From the NCBI RefSeq assembly GCF_002911015.1, contig NZ_KZ626868.1:27663-91662 (forward strand): a stretch of DNA of 64,000 bases, in the 5' to 3' direction. Source of the DNA: Streptomyces populi (GTDB lineage Bacteria; Actinomycetota; Actinomycetes; Streptomycetales; Streptomycetaceae). Below are positions 25,689-35,679 of the stretch, one piece after another. Each line of letters begins with the position of its first letter. Within the stretch, counting starts at the first letter, position 1. The position numbers were made by a program, and so were the translations under genes. The notes under the pieces were generated by a model. It worked only from the letters and a program-made list of their open reading frames with translations. It ran no database searches and was not told where the DNA came from.

Positions 25689-26408
25689 ATGGACGCACCC
25701 TCTCCCCACCGGTTCGACGACCTCAGTGCCCTCTACATCAACTGCACCCTCAAACCGTCCCCGCAGCTCAGCCACACCCAGGGGCTGATCGACAAGAGCC
25801 GTTCGATCATGGACGCGCAGGGCGTGTCGACGGCCGAGATCCGGGCGATCGACCACGACATCGCCACCGGTGTCTACCCGGACATGACCGAGCACGGCTT
25901 CGCCACCGACGAGTGGCCAGCCCTCTACGAGAAGGTGATGGCCGCCGACATCCTCGTGCTCGCCGGCCCGATCTGGCTGGGCGACAACAGCTCGGTGACG
26001 AAAAAGGTCGTCGAGCGCCTCTACGCCTGCTCCTCACTGCTGAACTCCCAGGGCCAGTACGCCTACTACGGCCGCGTCGGCGGCTGCCTGATCACCGGCA
26101 ACGAGGACGGCGTGAAGCACTGCGCCATGAACGTCCTCTACAGCCTCCAGCACCTCGGCTACACGATCCCGCCCCAGGCGGACGCCGGCTGGATCGGCGC
26201 GGCCGGCCCCGGCCCGTCCTACCTCGACCCGGGATCCGGCGGCCCCGAGAACGACTTCACCAACCGCAACACCAGCTTCATGACCTGGAACCTCCTCCAC
26301 CTCGCCGCCCTCCTCAAGCGTGCCGGGGGGATTCCCGCCCACGGCAACCAGCGCTCGGAATGGGACGCGGGCTGCCGGCCGGGAGCAGAGAACCCCGAGC
26401 ACCGCTGA
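25689..26408 (+). CDS. Flavodoxin-fold NAD(P)H-dependent FMN reductase
   Basis: A 239-residue flavodoxin-like protein, ATG 25689. LSALYINCTLKPSPQLSHTQ forms the FMN phosphate loop; ILVLAGPIWLGDNSSVTKKV is the isoalloxazine-binding WLG(D/N) loop conserved in the WrbA/azoreductase-like group; GRVGGCLITGNEDGVKHCAM is the third FMN contact. No signal or membrane segment. Such enzymes reduce quinones, nitro compounds or flavin itself. Monocistronic, with a hairpin terminator after it. Confidence 0.87.
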   Translation: MDAPSPHRFDDLSALYINCTLKPSPQLSHTQGLIDKSRSIMDAQGVSTAEIRAIDHDIATGVYPDMTEHGFATDEWPALYEKVMAADILVLAGPIWLGDNSSVTKKVVERLYACSSLLNSQGQYAYYGRVGGCLITGNEDGVKHCAMNVLYSLQHLGYTIPPQADAGWIGAAGPGPSYLDPGSGGPENDFTNRNTSFMTWNLLHLAALLKRAGGIPAHGNQRSEWDAGCRPGAENPEHR

Positions 26409-26466
26409 ATCCGTCGCCCAGGAGGTTCCGTCCCATGGCCGGCCTTCGGCCGGGAGGCCGGCCGGA

Positions 26467-26499
26467 CGGGGCCCCGCGGTCGTCGCTGCGGGGCCCCGC
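26467..26499. terminator. Bidirectional hairpin terminator
   Basis: CGGGGCCCCGC at 26467-26477 pairs with GCGGGGCCCCG at 26488-26498 between the convergent reductase and GH13 genes. A second GGCCGG-rich hairpin lies just upstream (about 26437-26464). Confidence 0.65.
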
Positions 26500-26521
26500 C
26501 GGGAACGGCGGTCGTTCAGGA

Positions 26522-28123
26522 TCAGCCCCGCGCGTCGGCGAGTTCGAAGACGCCGTGACCGAATCCCCGGGCGCTCACCGTGCCCGCCTCGATCCCGACC
26601 CCGTCCGATTCCAGGGAGCGGGCGACGGCGATCCGTTCGACGGAGCAACTCGCCTGCTCACGACGCGGGTTGACCACGACGAGATACCGGCCGCCCCGCA
26701 CGTACACGAACGGGTACCCGGCGTGCAGCACCTCGACCGAGCCGCCCGGCCCCAGCTCCGGCGCGCCCTTGCGCAAGGCGACCAGACGGCGTACGAGGTG
26801 CAGGAGCGAGGTGTCGTCGGCCCGTTGGGCGGCGACCGTCGGGCGGTCCGGGGCCGGGTCGAGGGGGAGGTACAGCCGGTCGGCCGGGGCCGTGGAGAAA
26901 CCGGCGCCCGGGCCCTCGTCCCACTGCATCGGCGTACGGGAACCCGCGCGGTTGTAGCGCGGGCCCAGCACGCTGCCCTCCTTCCCGGGCAGCCCCGGAA
27001 CGTAGCGCATGCCGATCTCGTCGCCGTAGTAGATCGCCGGAAGGGTCGGCCAGGTCAGCTGGAAGACGAAGGCGGCGGGCAGTTGACCGGCCGTGCGGGG
27101 ACCGCAGTTGAGGCGGGAGAAGTCGTGGTTGGCGGTCGGGAGCGCGATGAACCCGCTGTCGCCGAGCGCGTCGGCCGCGTCGCGCCAGGCCTCCACGAAC
27201 GGGTGCGGCGAGCCGCGGCCCTCGGGGTCGAAGAAGCAGTCGAGCGGGTCCCAGGCCTCGTTGACCGTGCCCTCGCCGTTGCTCCACAGCGAGCGCAGGG
27301 CGCGCCCGTCGGTGGGACCGCCGAACTGGAGGAAGAAGTCCGCGTGGAACCCCGCGGGGACGGACACCTCGGGCTCGCCCCACTCCGAGAGCAGTACGGC
27401 CTCCGGGTGCGCGTCGTCCAGCCAGTGCCTCAACTCCGTCCAGACCGCGGCCGTCTCGCGCTTGTCCGGGTCGTCCTTCACGAGCGAGGCGGCCATGTCC
27501 ACGCGGAAGCCTGCCAGTCCGAGGCCGAGCCAGTGGTCCATCACCGCGCGCAGCGCCGCCCGGTTGGCGCGCGGACCCGGCGCGTCGACCGGCAGGCGCC
27601 AGGGCTCGTCCGGACGGGCGCGCCCGTAGCCGAAGTTGAGGGCGGGCTGGAAGGCGAAGAAGTTCGGCAGGTACGTCCCCGGGCGGCTCCCGGGGGAGGG
27701 GACGAATCCGTCCGGTGAGTGACCCTCGGGGGCCCAGATGTACCGGTCGTCGGCCGGATCGTCCATTGCGGCCCGGAACCAGGGGTGCTGGTCGGAGGTG
27801 TGGCCCGCCACGAGGTCGAGGAGGACGCGGATGCCGCGGCGGCCCGCTTCGTCGACGAGGCGGGCGAGGTCGTCGTACGTGCCGTAGCGGGGTGCGACGC
27901 GCAGGTAGTCGGCGACGTCGTACCCGGCGTCGCCGAAGGGGGACACGAAACACGGGTTGAGCCACACGGCGTTGACGCCCAGCCACGCGAGGTGGTCGAG
28001 GCGCTCGGTGATTCCGTCGAAGTCACCGATGCCGTCACCGTTCGAGTCGGCGAACGACTGCGGATAGATCTGGTAGAAGACGGCGTCGGCCAGCCAGGCG
28101 GGGGCGGGGCGGAACGAGGTCAT
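26522..28123 (-). CDS. GH13 alpha-glucosidase/trehalose-synthase-like enzyme
   Basis: A 533-residue cytoplasmic (beta/alpha)8 amylase-family enzyme, ATG 28123. Conserved regions appear in order: AVFYQIYPQSFADSNGDGIG at the start, the calcium-type DSNGDG loop, LLDLVAGHTSDQHPWF (region I), GLAGFRVDMAASLV with the nucleophile Asp (region II), AVLLSEWGEPEV with the acid/base Glu (region III), and ALPTANHDFSRL with the transition-state Asp (region IV). QxxSFADSNGDG is typical of oligo-1,6-glucosidase, alpha-glucosidase and trehalose synthase subfamilies. Probable intracellular hydrolysis of short alpha-glucans; exact specificity unresolved. Divergent from a nitrilase-family gene. Confidence 0.92.
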   Translation of the reverse strand: MTSFRPAPAWLADAVFYQIYPQSFADSNGDGIGDFDGITERLDHLAWLGVNAVWLNPCFVSPFGDAGYDVADYLRVAPRYGTYDDLARLVDEAGRRGIRVLLDLVAGHTSDQHPWFRAAMDDPADDRYIWAPEGHSPDGFVPSPGSRPGTYLPNFFAFQPALNFGYGRARPDEPWRLPVDAPGPRANRAALRAVMDHWLGLGLAGFRVDMAASLVKDDPDKRETAAVWTELRHWLDDAHPEAVLLSEWGEPEVSVPAGFHADFFLQFGGPTDGRALRSLWSNGEGTVNEAWDPLDCFFDPEGRGSPHPFVEAWRDAADALGDSGFIALPTANHDFSRLNCGPRTAGQLPAAFVFQLTWPTLPAIYYGDEIGMRYVPGLPGKEGSVLGPRYNRAGSRTPMQWDEGPGAGFSTAPADRLYLPLDPAPDRPTVAAQRADDTSLLHLVRRLVALRKGAPELGPGGSVEVLHAGYPFVYVRGGRYLVVVNPRREQASCSVERIAVARSLESDGVGIEAGTVSARGFGHGVFELADARG

Positions 28124-28226
28124 ACCCGGACGATAGGTCAGCGCACCGGGTGTCCGCTGCCCCGCGGGTCGCCGTTCGGCCGCCGTTTGTGCCGAGGGTG
28201 TGGCCGGCTCTTGGATAATCCGGGTC

Positions 28227-28952
28227 ATGGAGACGAGTGGAGTGAAGAGGGAGCCGCTGGCGGTGGCCGCCGTCCAGCCCGTGTGGGCCGGAGCGGACGT
28301 CCCGGCGAACGTCGGGGAACACGCGCGGGCCGTCGAGCGGGCGAACGCGAGACTGGTGGTCTTCCCCGAGCTCTCCCTCACCGGATACGACCTCGGCGCG
28401 CCCTCGCTGGCCCTGGACGACGGTCGTCTCGGGCCCTTGGTGGACGCTTGCCGTGCCACCGGCTCGGTGGCGCTGGTCGGCGCGCCGATCAGCGACGAGG
28501 ACGGCCGCGACCGCATCGCCACTCTGGCCGTGACCGGTGACGGCGTGACGGCGGTGTACCGGAAGATGTGGCTGCACGGACCCGAGTTTGACCGGTTCAG
28601 CCCCGGTGAGAAGCCCGCGGTGATCACCGTCGACGGGTGGAGGCTCGGGCTGGCCATCTGCTACGACGCCGCCGTGCCCCGGCACGCCGCTGACACGGCG
28701 GCGCTCGGCATCGACGCCTACGTGGCGAGCACCCTCTACGGCCCCGGCCCCGACTCCGGGGCTCGCCGGGACGCCCACATGCGGGAGCGCGCCGCCGCCC
28801 ACGGCGTCTGGGTCGTCCTCTCCACCGCGGCCGGCCCCAGCGGCTCCTACGCACAGACCTCCGGCGGCTCGGGCATCTGGGGGCGGGGCGGAGAACCGGT
28901 CGCCCGGGCCGGTCGTGACGCGGGCGAGATCACGGCGGCCCTGCTCGGCTGA
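28227..28952 (+). CDS. Carbon-nitrogen hydrolase (nitrilase superfamily)
   Basis: A 241-residue amidase-type enzyme with the full catalytic set: Glu in VVFPELSLTGYDLG (about 47), Lys in TAVYRKMWLHGPEF (about 115) and the nucleophile Cys in LGLAICYDAAVPRH (about 148). It cleaves C-N bonds of amides or omega-amides; substrate unknown. It lacks a signal peptide. ATG 28227 has only a weak ribosome binding site. The gene diverges from the GH13 gene and is followed by a hairpin. Confidence 0.92.
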   Translation: METSGVKREPLAVAAVQPVWAGADVPANVGEHARAVERANARLVVFPELSLTGYDLGAPSLALDDGRLGPLVDACRATGSVALVGAPISDEDGRDRIATLAVTGDGVTAVYRKMWLHGPEFDRFSPGEKPAVITVDGWRLGLAICYDAAVPRHAADTAALGIDAYVASTLYGPGPDSGARRDAHMRERAAAHGVWVVLSTAAGPSGSYAQTSGGSGIWGRGGEPVARAGRDAGEITAALLG

Positions 28953-29001
28953 CGGGCGATTCGAGTCCCGTCCTTCGAGTCCCGTCCTTCGAGCTGGAGG
29001 C

Positions 29002-29021
29002 GCATCGCATCTCTGCGATGC
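29002..29021. terminator. Short hairpin between convergent genes
   Basis: GCATCGCA at 29002-29009 pairs with TGCGATGC at 29014-29021, between the nitrilase and TetR genes. Just before it, 28968-28995, a 14-bp unit (TTCGAGTCCCGTCC) is repeated in tandem. Confidence 0.5.
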
Positions 29022-29080
29022 TCCGACTCCGGATGCGGGCGCGGATCGGCGCCGCCGTCGGCGTCCACGGCCGGATGCGT

Positions 29081-29692
29081 TCAGTCCGGGTGTCCGTGCT
29101 GCTCGACGAGGGGGTGCGGCCGGGGAGCGCCTGCCCGCAACCCGTCCATGACGAGGTCGAGGAGGCGGCCGGCGCGCGGCCGCCAGCCCTCTTCCGGCGT
29201 CATCTGCCACAGGCCCGCGATGGCGAGGAGGAAATCGTCGGCGGTGACCCCGGGGCGGATGGCGCCCGCCTCCTCGCCGGCGCGCAGCAGGAGTTCGGCC
29301 GCCTCGGCGACCGGCGTGGGAGAGGGCCTCGTGGGGCCTCCGGGCGCACTGGTGGCGAGGCGGATCGCGTCGGCCAGGCCTGCTTTGGTCATGGCGAACT
29401 CGGCCAGCCGGTCCATCCAGACGCGCAGGGCCTGGTGCGGTGGGAACTCCTGGAGGAGCCGGGGCGCGCTGTCGGCGACCTGCTGCATCTCGTGGCGGTA
29501 GATCTCCAGGACGAGGGTCTCGCGGTTGGGGAAGTTCCGGTAGAGCGTGCCCTGGCCGACGCCGGCCTTCTTGGCGATGACGCTGAGCGGTGCGTCCGGA
29601 CACTGCGTCAGCTCATGCAGGGCGATGCAGAGGATGCGCTCGCGGTTGCGCTGCGCGTCCGAGCGCAGAGGGGGGTCCTTCTCGTGCCGCAC
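29081..29692 (-). CDS. TetR-family repressor of the divergent molybdo-flavoprotein operon
   Basis: A 203-residue TetR regulator, GTG 29692 after AGGAG. The DNA-binding helix-turn-helix is LSVIAKKAGVGQGTLYRNFP (residues about 36-55), followed by the NRETLVLEIYRHEM linker and a C-terminal ligand domain ending GLRAGAPRPHPLVEQHGHPD. The family SBP-like C-terminal pattern (PAPVAEAAELLLRAGEEAGA-like) is common in Streptomyces repressors of oxidoreductases. Two palindromes sit upstream between it and the Fe-S subunit gene at 30033, so it most likely represses itself and that operon. Confidence 0.92.
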   Translation of the reverse strand: MRHEKDPPLRSDAQRNRERILCIALHELTQCPDAPLSVIAKKAGVGQGTLYRNFPNRETLVLEIYRHEMQQVADSAPRLLQEFPPHQALRVWMDRLAEFAMTKAGLADAIRLATSAPGGPTRPSPTPVAEAAELLLRAGEEAGAIRPGVTADDFLLAIAGLWQMTPEEGWRPRAGRLLDLVMDGLRAGAPRPHPLVEQHGHPD

Positions 29693-29735
29693 TCGTCGCT
29701 CCTCAAGTCGTGTGGCCGAATCGCATCCTTGATAA

Positions 29736-29780
29736 GCGGACAGCTGTCCGTTACGTTTCCGGGTAGTGGACGGCTGTCCG
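29736..29780. promoter_or_regulatory. Two palindromic operators for the TetR regulator
   Basis: CGGACAGCTGTCCG at 29736-29749 is a perfect palindrome; a near copy, GGACGGCTGTCC, lies at 29767-29778, about 30 bp (three helical turns) away. Both are just upstream of the TetR start, on the side facing the oxidoreductase operon. Position and symmetry are those of TetR operators; binding is inferred. Confidence 0.75.
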
Positions 29781-30032
29781 GTTCGAGTCCAGCCTAGCCG
29801 CAGCCATGGCCTGCACGTCAGCCCGTCGAGGTCGTCGGGGCCGTCCATCCGTGGCCCTGCCGCGTACTTCGTTCCACCCGAGCGCCTCGCCTCCCTCACG
29901 TACTCCATATCGCCCGCGATGCCGCACCGTTGGCAACGCTGTCATCGCCGCAAGACGCATGCCAAGAAGCCGCCCGGCCTCGGCACCGAGGCCGTCACAC
30001 CCCAAGTACGTCACACCTGAAAGAAGTTGCTC

Positions 30033-30610
30033 ATGGGTTTATCGACGTCCAGCGTCATCACCCTGCACGTCAACGGCGAGAAGCACACGCTGCCCGTCGA
30101 CCACCGCACCACCCTGCTCGACGCCCTGCGCGAGCGGCTCGACCTGACCGGCACGAAGAAGGGCTGCGACCAGGGCCAGTGCGGTGCCTGCACCGTTCTG
30201 GTCGACGGCCGCAGGACAGTGGCCTGTCTGCAGTTCGCGGTCGCGGCCGAAGGGCGTGAGATCACCACCATCGAAGGCATGGCGACCGGCGGCCGACTGC
30301 ATCCGGTCCAGCAGGCGTTCCTCGACCTCGACGGCTACCAGTGCGGCTACTGCACACCAGGGCAGATCTGTTCGGCGATCGGCATGCTCGCGGAACACGC
30401 CGCCGGATGGCCCAGCGCCGCTTCCGAAGACGTACGTCCGGCAGCCGGGCCGGCACCGTTGACCCCCGAGGAGATCCGTGAGCGGATGAGCGGCAACCTG
30501 TGCCGGTGCAGCGCGTACCCGTCGATCGTCGAGGCCGTCGCACGAGCCGCCGACGCCGACGACGCCTCGTCGGCGGCGGACACCTCGGCACAGTCGGGGG
30601 AGGCCGCCGC

Positions 30611-30614
<4 letters not shown>
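30033..30614 (+). CDS. Aldehyde/xanthine dehydrogenase, [2Fe-2S] subunit (PaoA/YagT-like)
   Basis: A 193-residue two-cluster ferredoxin subunit. The plant-type cluster cysteines are in KKGCDQGQCGACTVLVDG and RRTVACLQ; the second cluster is in YQCGYCTPGQICSAIG and NLCRCSAYPSIVEAV. It passes electrons from the Mo centre to the FAD subunit. The start ATG 30033 follows AAAGAAG. Codon 3 is TTA (30039-30041), read in Streptomyces only by the bldA tRNA, so synthesis may be tied to development. ATGA overlap with the FAD subunit gene. Confidence 0.95.
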
Positions 30615-31599
<985 letters not shown>

Positions 31600-31603
<4 letters not shown>

Positions 31604-33726
31604 CCACCACCGCACAGAAGACCGCCGTACGCGCGGTCGGCACCGCCCACGTGCGCGTGGAGGGCCGGGACAAGGTCACCGGCGCCGCCCGCTATGCAGG
31701 CGACGTCCCCTTCACCGGCCTGGGCTACGGATGGCTGGTCCTGTCCACCGTGGCGCGGGGCCGCATCCGTGACATCGCGAGCGCACCCGTCCTCGAGATG
31801 CCCGGTGTCCTCGCCGTCCTGGACCACCGCGGCGCCCCACGCCTGAACACCGACTACGCCGGCCTGATGGGCATCAGGCCCGACCCCACCTGCGCCGTCT
31901 TCCAGAACGACACCGTGCCCCACCTGGGCTGGCCGGTGGCCCTCGTCGTCGCGGAGACGCCCGAGCAGGCACGGGAAGCGGCCGAGGCCCTGGTCGTCGA
32001 CTACGAGGTGCTGCCGCACGACATCGAATTCCACGGGGACCACCCGGACTCCTACCCCGCGGACGGTCACATGCCCGGGGTGACGGACAAGGGCGACCTG
32101 GAAGCCGAACTGGCCGCGTCGGCCGCCGTCGTGGACGAGGAGTACACCACCCCGGAAGAACACCACCACCCCATGGAGCCCCACGCCGCGACCGCCCGCT
32201 GGGAGGACGGCCGCCTGGAAGTGGTCGATTCCAACCAGGGTGCCACCTGGGTGGTCGGCGAGCTGGCCAACCTGTTCTCGCTGGATCCCGCGTCGGTGCG
32301 CGTGCGTTCGGAGCACGTCGGCGGCGGATTCGGCAGCAAGGGCGTACGCGCCCACCAGGTGGCGGCCGTGATGGCCGCGACGATCCTCGACCGGCCGGTG
32401 CGCGTGGCCCTGACCCGGCCCCAGATGTTCGCACTGGCCGGCCACCGCAGCCCCACGGTCCAGCGGGTCAGGCTCGGAGCCGACGCCGACGGGCGGCTGC
32501 GCGCCCTGGACCACCGCTCGGTGAGCCGAACCGGCACGATCTACGAGTTCGTCGAGTCGAGTGCCGGTGTGGCACGGACGATGTACGACGCCGACGCCCA
32601 CCACACCGAGAACCGCGTCGTACGGCTCGACGTACCCAGCCCCACCTTCATGCGCGCGCCCGGCGAGGCGCCGGGTTCCTTCGCCCTGGAGACAGCGCTC
32701 GACGAGCTCGCCGAGAAGTGCGGGATCGACCCGATCGAACTGCGCCTGCGCAACGAGCCCGACAAGGGCCCCGTCTCCGGCCTGCCCTTCGCCGGCCGCA
32801 ACCTGCGGGCCTGTTTCGAGGAAGGCGCCGGCCGCTTCGGCTGGGGCCGGCGCGATCCCCGCCCCCGTGTACGGCGCGACGGCCGCTGGCTGCTGGGCAC
32901 CGGCACCGCCGCCGCGTCCTTCCAGGCAGGCGCGGCCCCCTCCACGGCCGCCATCACCGCCGAGGCCGACGGCCGCTTCACCGTACGGATATCGGCCGCC
33001 GACATCGGAACGGGTGCCCGGACCGCGCTCACCCTCGTCGCCGCCGACGCCCTCGACGCCGCACCCGATCAGGTGACCGTGCGGATCGGGGACAGCGACT
33101 TCGGCCCCGCGATGATCGCCGGCGGTTCGATGGGCACCCGCTCCTGGTCCCTGGCCATCACCGCGGCCGCCACCACCCTGCGAGAGCACCTCGTTCCCGG
33201 CACCGTGATCCCCGCCGAAGGGATCACCGTACGCTCGGACACCACCGCGCAGATCGCGGCGCTCACGAACATGGAACGGCACTCCTACGGCGCCCAGTTC
33301 GCCGAGGTCGCCGTGGACCCGGCCACGGGTGAGGTGCGCGTACGCCGCATGCTCGGCGTCTTCGCCGCGGGCCGCATCGTCAACCCGCTGACCGCACGCG
33401 GCCAGTTCACCGGCGGAATGATCTGGGGCATCTCCATGGCCCTGCACGAGGAAGCCGTGCGCGACCCGGCGTTCGGCGGCCCGGTCGGCGCCGACCTGGC
33501 CAACTACCACGTGGCCACCCATGCCGACGTCCCGCGCGTCGAGGCGGACTGGGTGGACGACACCGACCCCGACGACCCGGTCGGCATCAAGGGCATCGGC
33601 GAGGTGGGCATCGTCGGTGCCGCGGCCGCCGTCGCCAACGCGGTCTGGCACGCCACAGGCGTACGGCAGCGCCACCTGCCCATCCGCCCGGACCGCGTTC
33701 TCACGGCAGCGGGCGACGATGCTTGA
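31600..33726 (+). CDS. Molybdopterin-cytosine-dinucleotide catalytic subunit (PaoC/YagR-like)
   Basis: A 708-residue catalytic subunit of the xanthine oxidase family, of normal length for PaoC-like subunits. Moco-binding elements include VRSEHVGGGFGSKGVRAHQV, FMRAPGEAPGSFALETALDE and GGSMGTRSWSLAITAA; the catalytic base Glu is in GIKGIGEVGIVGAAAAVANA near the C-terminus. It hydroxylates aldehydes or N-heterocycles with water as oxygen source; which substrate is not decidable from sequence. It starts in an ATGA overlap and ends overlapping the XdhC gene by 8 bp. Confidence 0.95.
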
Positions 33727-34825
33727 CCTGCTCCCGGAATTGAAGGACTGGCTCGACGACGGCCGTGACGTCGCCGTCGCCACCGTCGTGTCCGTCAGCG
33801 GCAGCGCACCACGCGGTCCCGGTGCCGCCCTCGCCGTCGACCGGGCCGGCACCGTCATCGGCTCGGTGTCGGGCGGCTGCGTCGAGGGCGCGGTCCACGA
33901 CCTGTGCGCCCAGGCGCTGGAGACCGGGCAGAGCGTCGTGGAGCGGTTCGGCTACAGCGACGAGGACGCCTTCGCCGTGGGCCTGACCTGCGGCGGTGTC
34001 CTCGACGTGCTGGTCACCCCCGTGTTCGCCGGTACGCCGGTCAGGGCACTGCTGCGATCCGCGTCGGACGCCACGGAAAGGGGCGAGCCGGTCGCCCTGG
34101 CCCGAGTGGTCGACGAGCGGCCCGGACACCTCGGCGCCGCCCTGCTCGTCCACGGCGACGGCTCCACCGAGGGCGGCCTCGGGATCCACGAGGACCTCGA
34201 CCGCACGGCCGCGACGCGAGCCCGGGCCGCGCTCGACGCGGGGCGCACGGGTACGGCCGACCTGTCGCCGGACGGCTCGCACCGCCCCCGTGGACTCACC
34301 CTGTTCGTGGAGGCTCGCACACCGCCGCCTCGGATGATCGTGTTCGGCTCGATCGACTTCGCCGCGGCCCTGGTGCGGGCCGGGAAGTTCCTGGGCTACC
34401 ACGTCACGGTGTGCGACGCTCGGCCGGTCTTCACCACGCGGGCTCGTTTTCCCGAAGCGGACGAGGTCGTCGTGGACTGGCCCCACCGCTATCTGCGGGA
34501 GACCCGGACCGACGAACGGACCGTGCTGTGCGTCCTGACGCACGACGCCAAGTTCGACATCCCCCTGCTGGAGGTGGCGCTGCGGCTGCCGGTCGCCTTC
34601 GTGGGCGCGATGGGTTCACGCCGTACCCACGCCGACCGGAACCGCAGGCTGCGCGAAGCGGGCCTGCGCACGGAGGAGTTGGCGCGGCTCAGGTCGCCCA
34701 TCGGGCTCGACCTCAAGGGCCGTACGGCCGAGGAGACCGCCCTGTCGATCGCGGCGGAGATCGTCGCGGTCCACAGAGGCGGAACGGGCCGCCCCCTGAC
34801 AGGAGCGGGAACCCCGATCCACTGA
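33719..34825 (+). CDS. XdhC/CoxI-family Moco sulfurtransferase/chaperone
   Basis: A 368-residue maturation factor, ATG 33719. The N-terminal XdhC/CoxI domain contains VSVSGSAPRGPGAALAVDRA and GSVSGGCVEGAVHDLC; the C-terminal Rossmann domain has MIVFGSIDFAAALVRAGKFL, CVLTHDAKFDIPLLEVALRL and GAMGSRRTHADRN. Proteins of this type protect and sulfurate the molybdenum cofactor and insert it into the catalytic subunit. Being last in the coupled Fe-S/FAD/Mo operon, it serves this enzyme. Confidence 0.94.
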   Translation: MLDLLPELKDWLDDGRDVAVATVVSVSGSAPRGPGAALAVDRAGTVIGSVSGGCVEGAVHDLCAQALETGQSVVERFGYSDEDAFAVGLTCGGVLDVLVTPVFAGTPVRALLRSASDATERGEPVALARVVDERPGHLGAALLVHGDGSTEGGLGIHEDLDRTAATRARAALDAGRTGTADLSPDGSHRPRGLTLFVEARTPPPRMIVFGSIDFAAALVRAGKFLGYHVTVCDARPVFTTRARFPEADEVVVDWPHRYLRETRTDERTVLCVLTHDAKFDIPLLEVALRLPVAFVGAMGSRRTHADRNRRLREAGLRTEELARLRSPIGLDLKGRTAEETALSIAAEIVAVHRGGTGRPLTGAGTPIH

Positions 34826-34893
34826 TCTCGCGCCGGCGCAACAGTCACCGTCGGCATGAGGTCGGGCCGCGGACACGGTCTAAGCTCGGCGAG

Positions 34894-35679
34894 GTGTTCA
34901 CCCCGCAAGGTCCCACCCTCCGCGAACTGACCGTGCAGGCCCTCTCGTCGGTCGAGCACGGCTACGACCTGCTCGCGCCCAAGTTCGACCACACACCGTT
35001 CCGGACCCCGGACGCGATCCTCGAAGCGGTGGGGAAGGCGCTCGCGCCGATGGGGCCGTTCGCCGCGGGGCTCGATCTCTGCTGCGGTACCGGCGCGGGC
35101 ACGGAGGTCCTGCGGGGGCTGTGCCGGGAGAGCGTCACCGGCGTCGACATCAGCACGGGCATGCTCACGGTCGGACGCTCGCGGCTCGGGGGCACCGGTT
35201 CGCCGCCCCCGGTGGGCGGGACCCCTTCACCGCCGGTCGCCCTCGTGCGCGCGGACGCCCGTGCCCTGCCCTTCGGGCCGGCGTTCGACCTGGTCGTGAG
35301 CTTCGGCGCCTTCGGGCACTTCCTGCCGCGCGAGCTGCCCGGCCTGTTCTCCGGAGTCCACGACGTCCTGCGTCCGGGCGGACGCTTCGCCTTCCCGGTC
35401 ATGGCCCCGCCGCGGCCCGGTTCGCTCGGGTACTGGGCCCTGCTGGGCTTCGACACGGTGATGCGGGTGCGCAACGCCGTCCGGCGTCCGACCTTCGTCA
35501 TGTACTACCGCACGTTCCGGCTCGGTGACGTGGAGCGGGAGCTGGCGCGGGCCGGATTCCGGACGGAGTTGCACGCGCTGACCGAGTTCGGCCGCAGACG
35601 GGACGGCAGCCCGCGGGCCCGGATGGTCGTGGCCACGCGTGCGGACCGTCCGGAGCCTACGTCGCCGCCGGCAGCGTGA
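34894..35679 (+). CDS. Class I SAM-dependent methyltransferase
   Basis: A 261-residue methyltransferase, GTG 34894. GLDLCCGTGAGTEVLRGLC is motif I (about residues 52-70), GVDISTGMLTVGRSRL the ribose-binding segment, FDLVVSFGAFGHFLPRELP motif II and LRPGGRFAFPVM motif III. A Ser/Pro/Gly-rich loop (GGTGSPPPVGGTPSPP) interrupts the fold between motifs I and II. Substrate unknown. It is 68 bp after xdhC and could be read through from that operon. The 3' end overlaps the convergent GntR gene by 23 bp. Confidence 0.88.
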   Translation: MFTPQGPTLRELTVQALSSVEHGYDLLAPKFDHTPFRTPDAILEAVGKALAPMGPFAAGLDLCCGTGAGTEVLRGLCRESVTGVDISTGMLTVGRSRLGGTGSPPPVGGTPSPPVALVRADARALPFGPAFDLVVSFGAFGHFLPRELPGLFSGVHDVLRPGGRFAFPVMAPPRPGSLGYWALLGFDTVMRVRNAVRRPTFVMYYRTFRLGDVERELARAGFRTELHALTEFGRRRDGSPRARMVVATRADRPEPTSPPAA

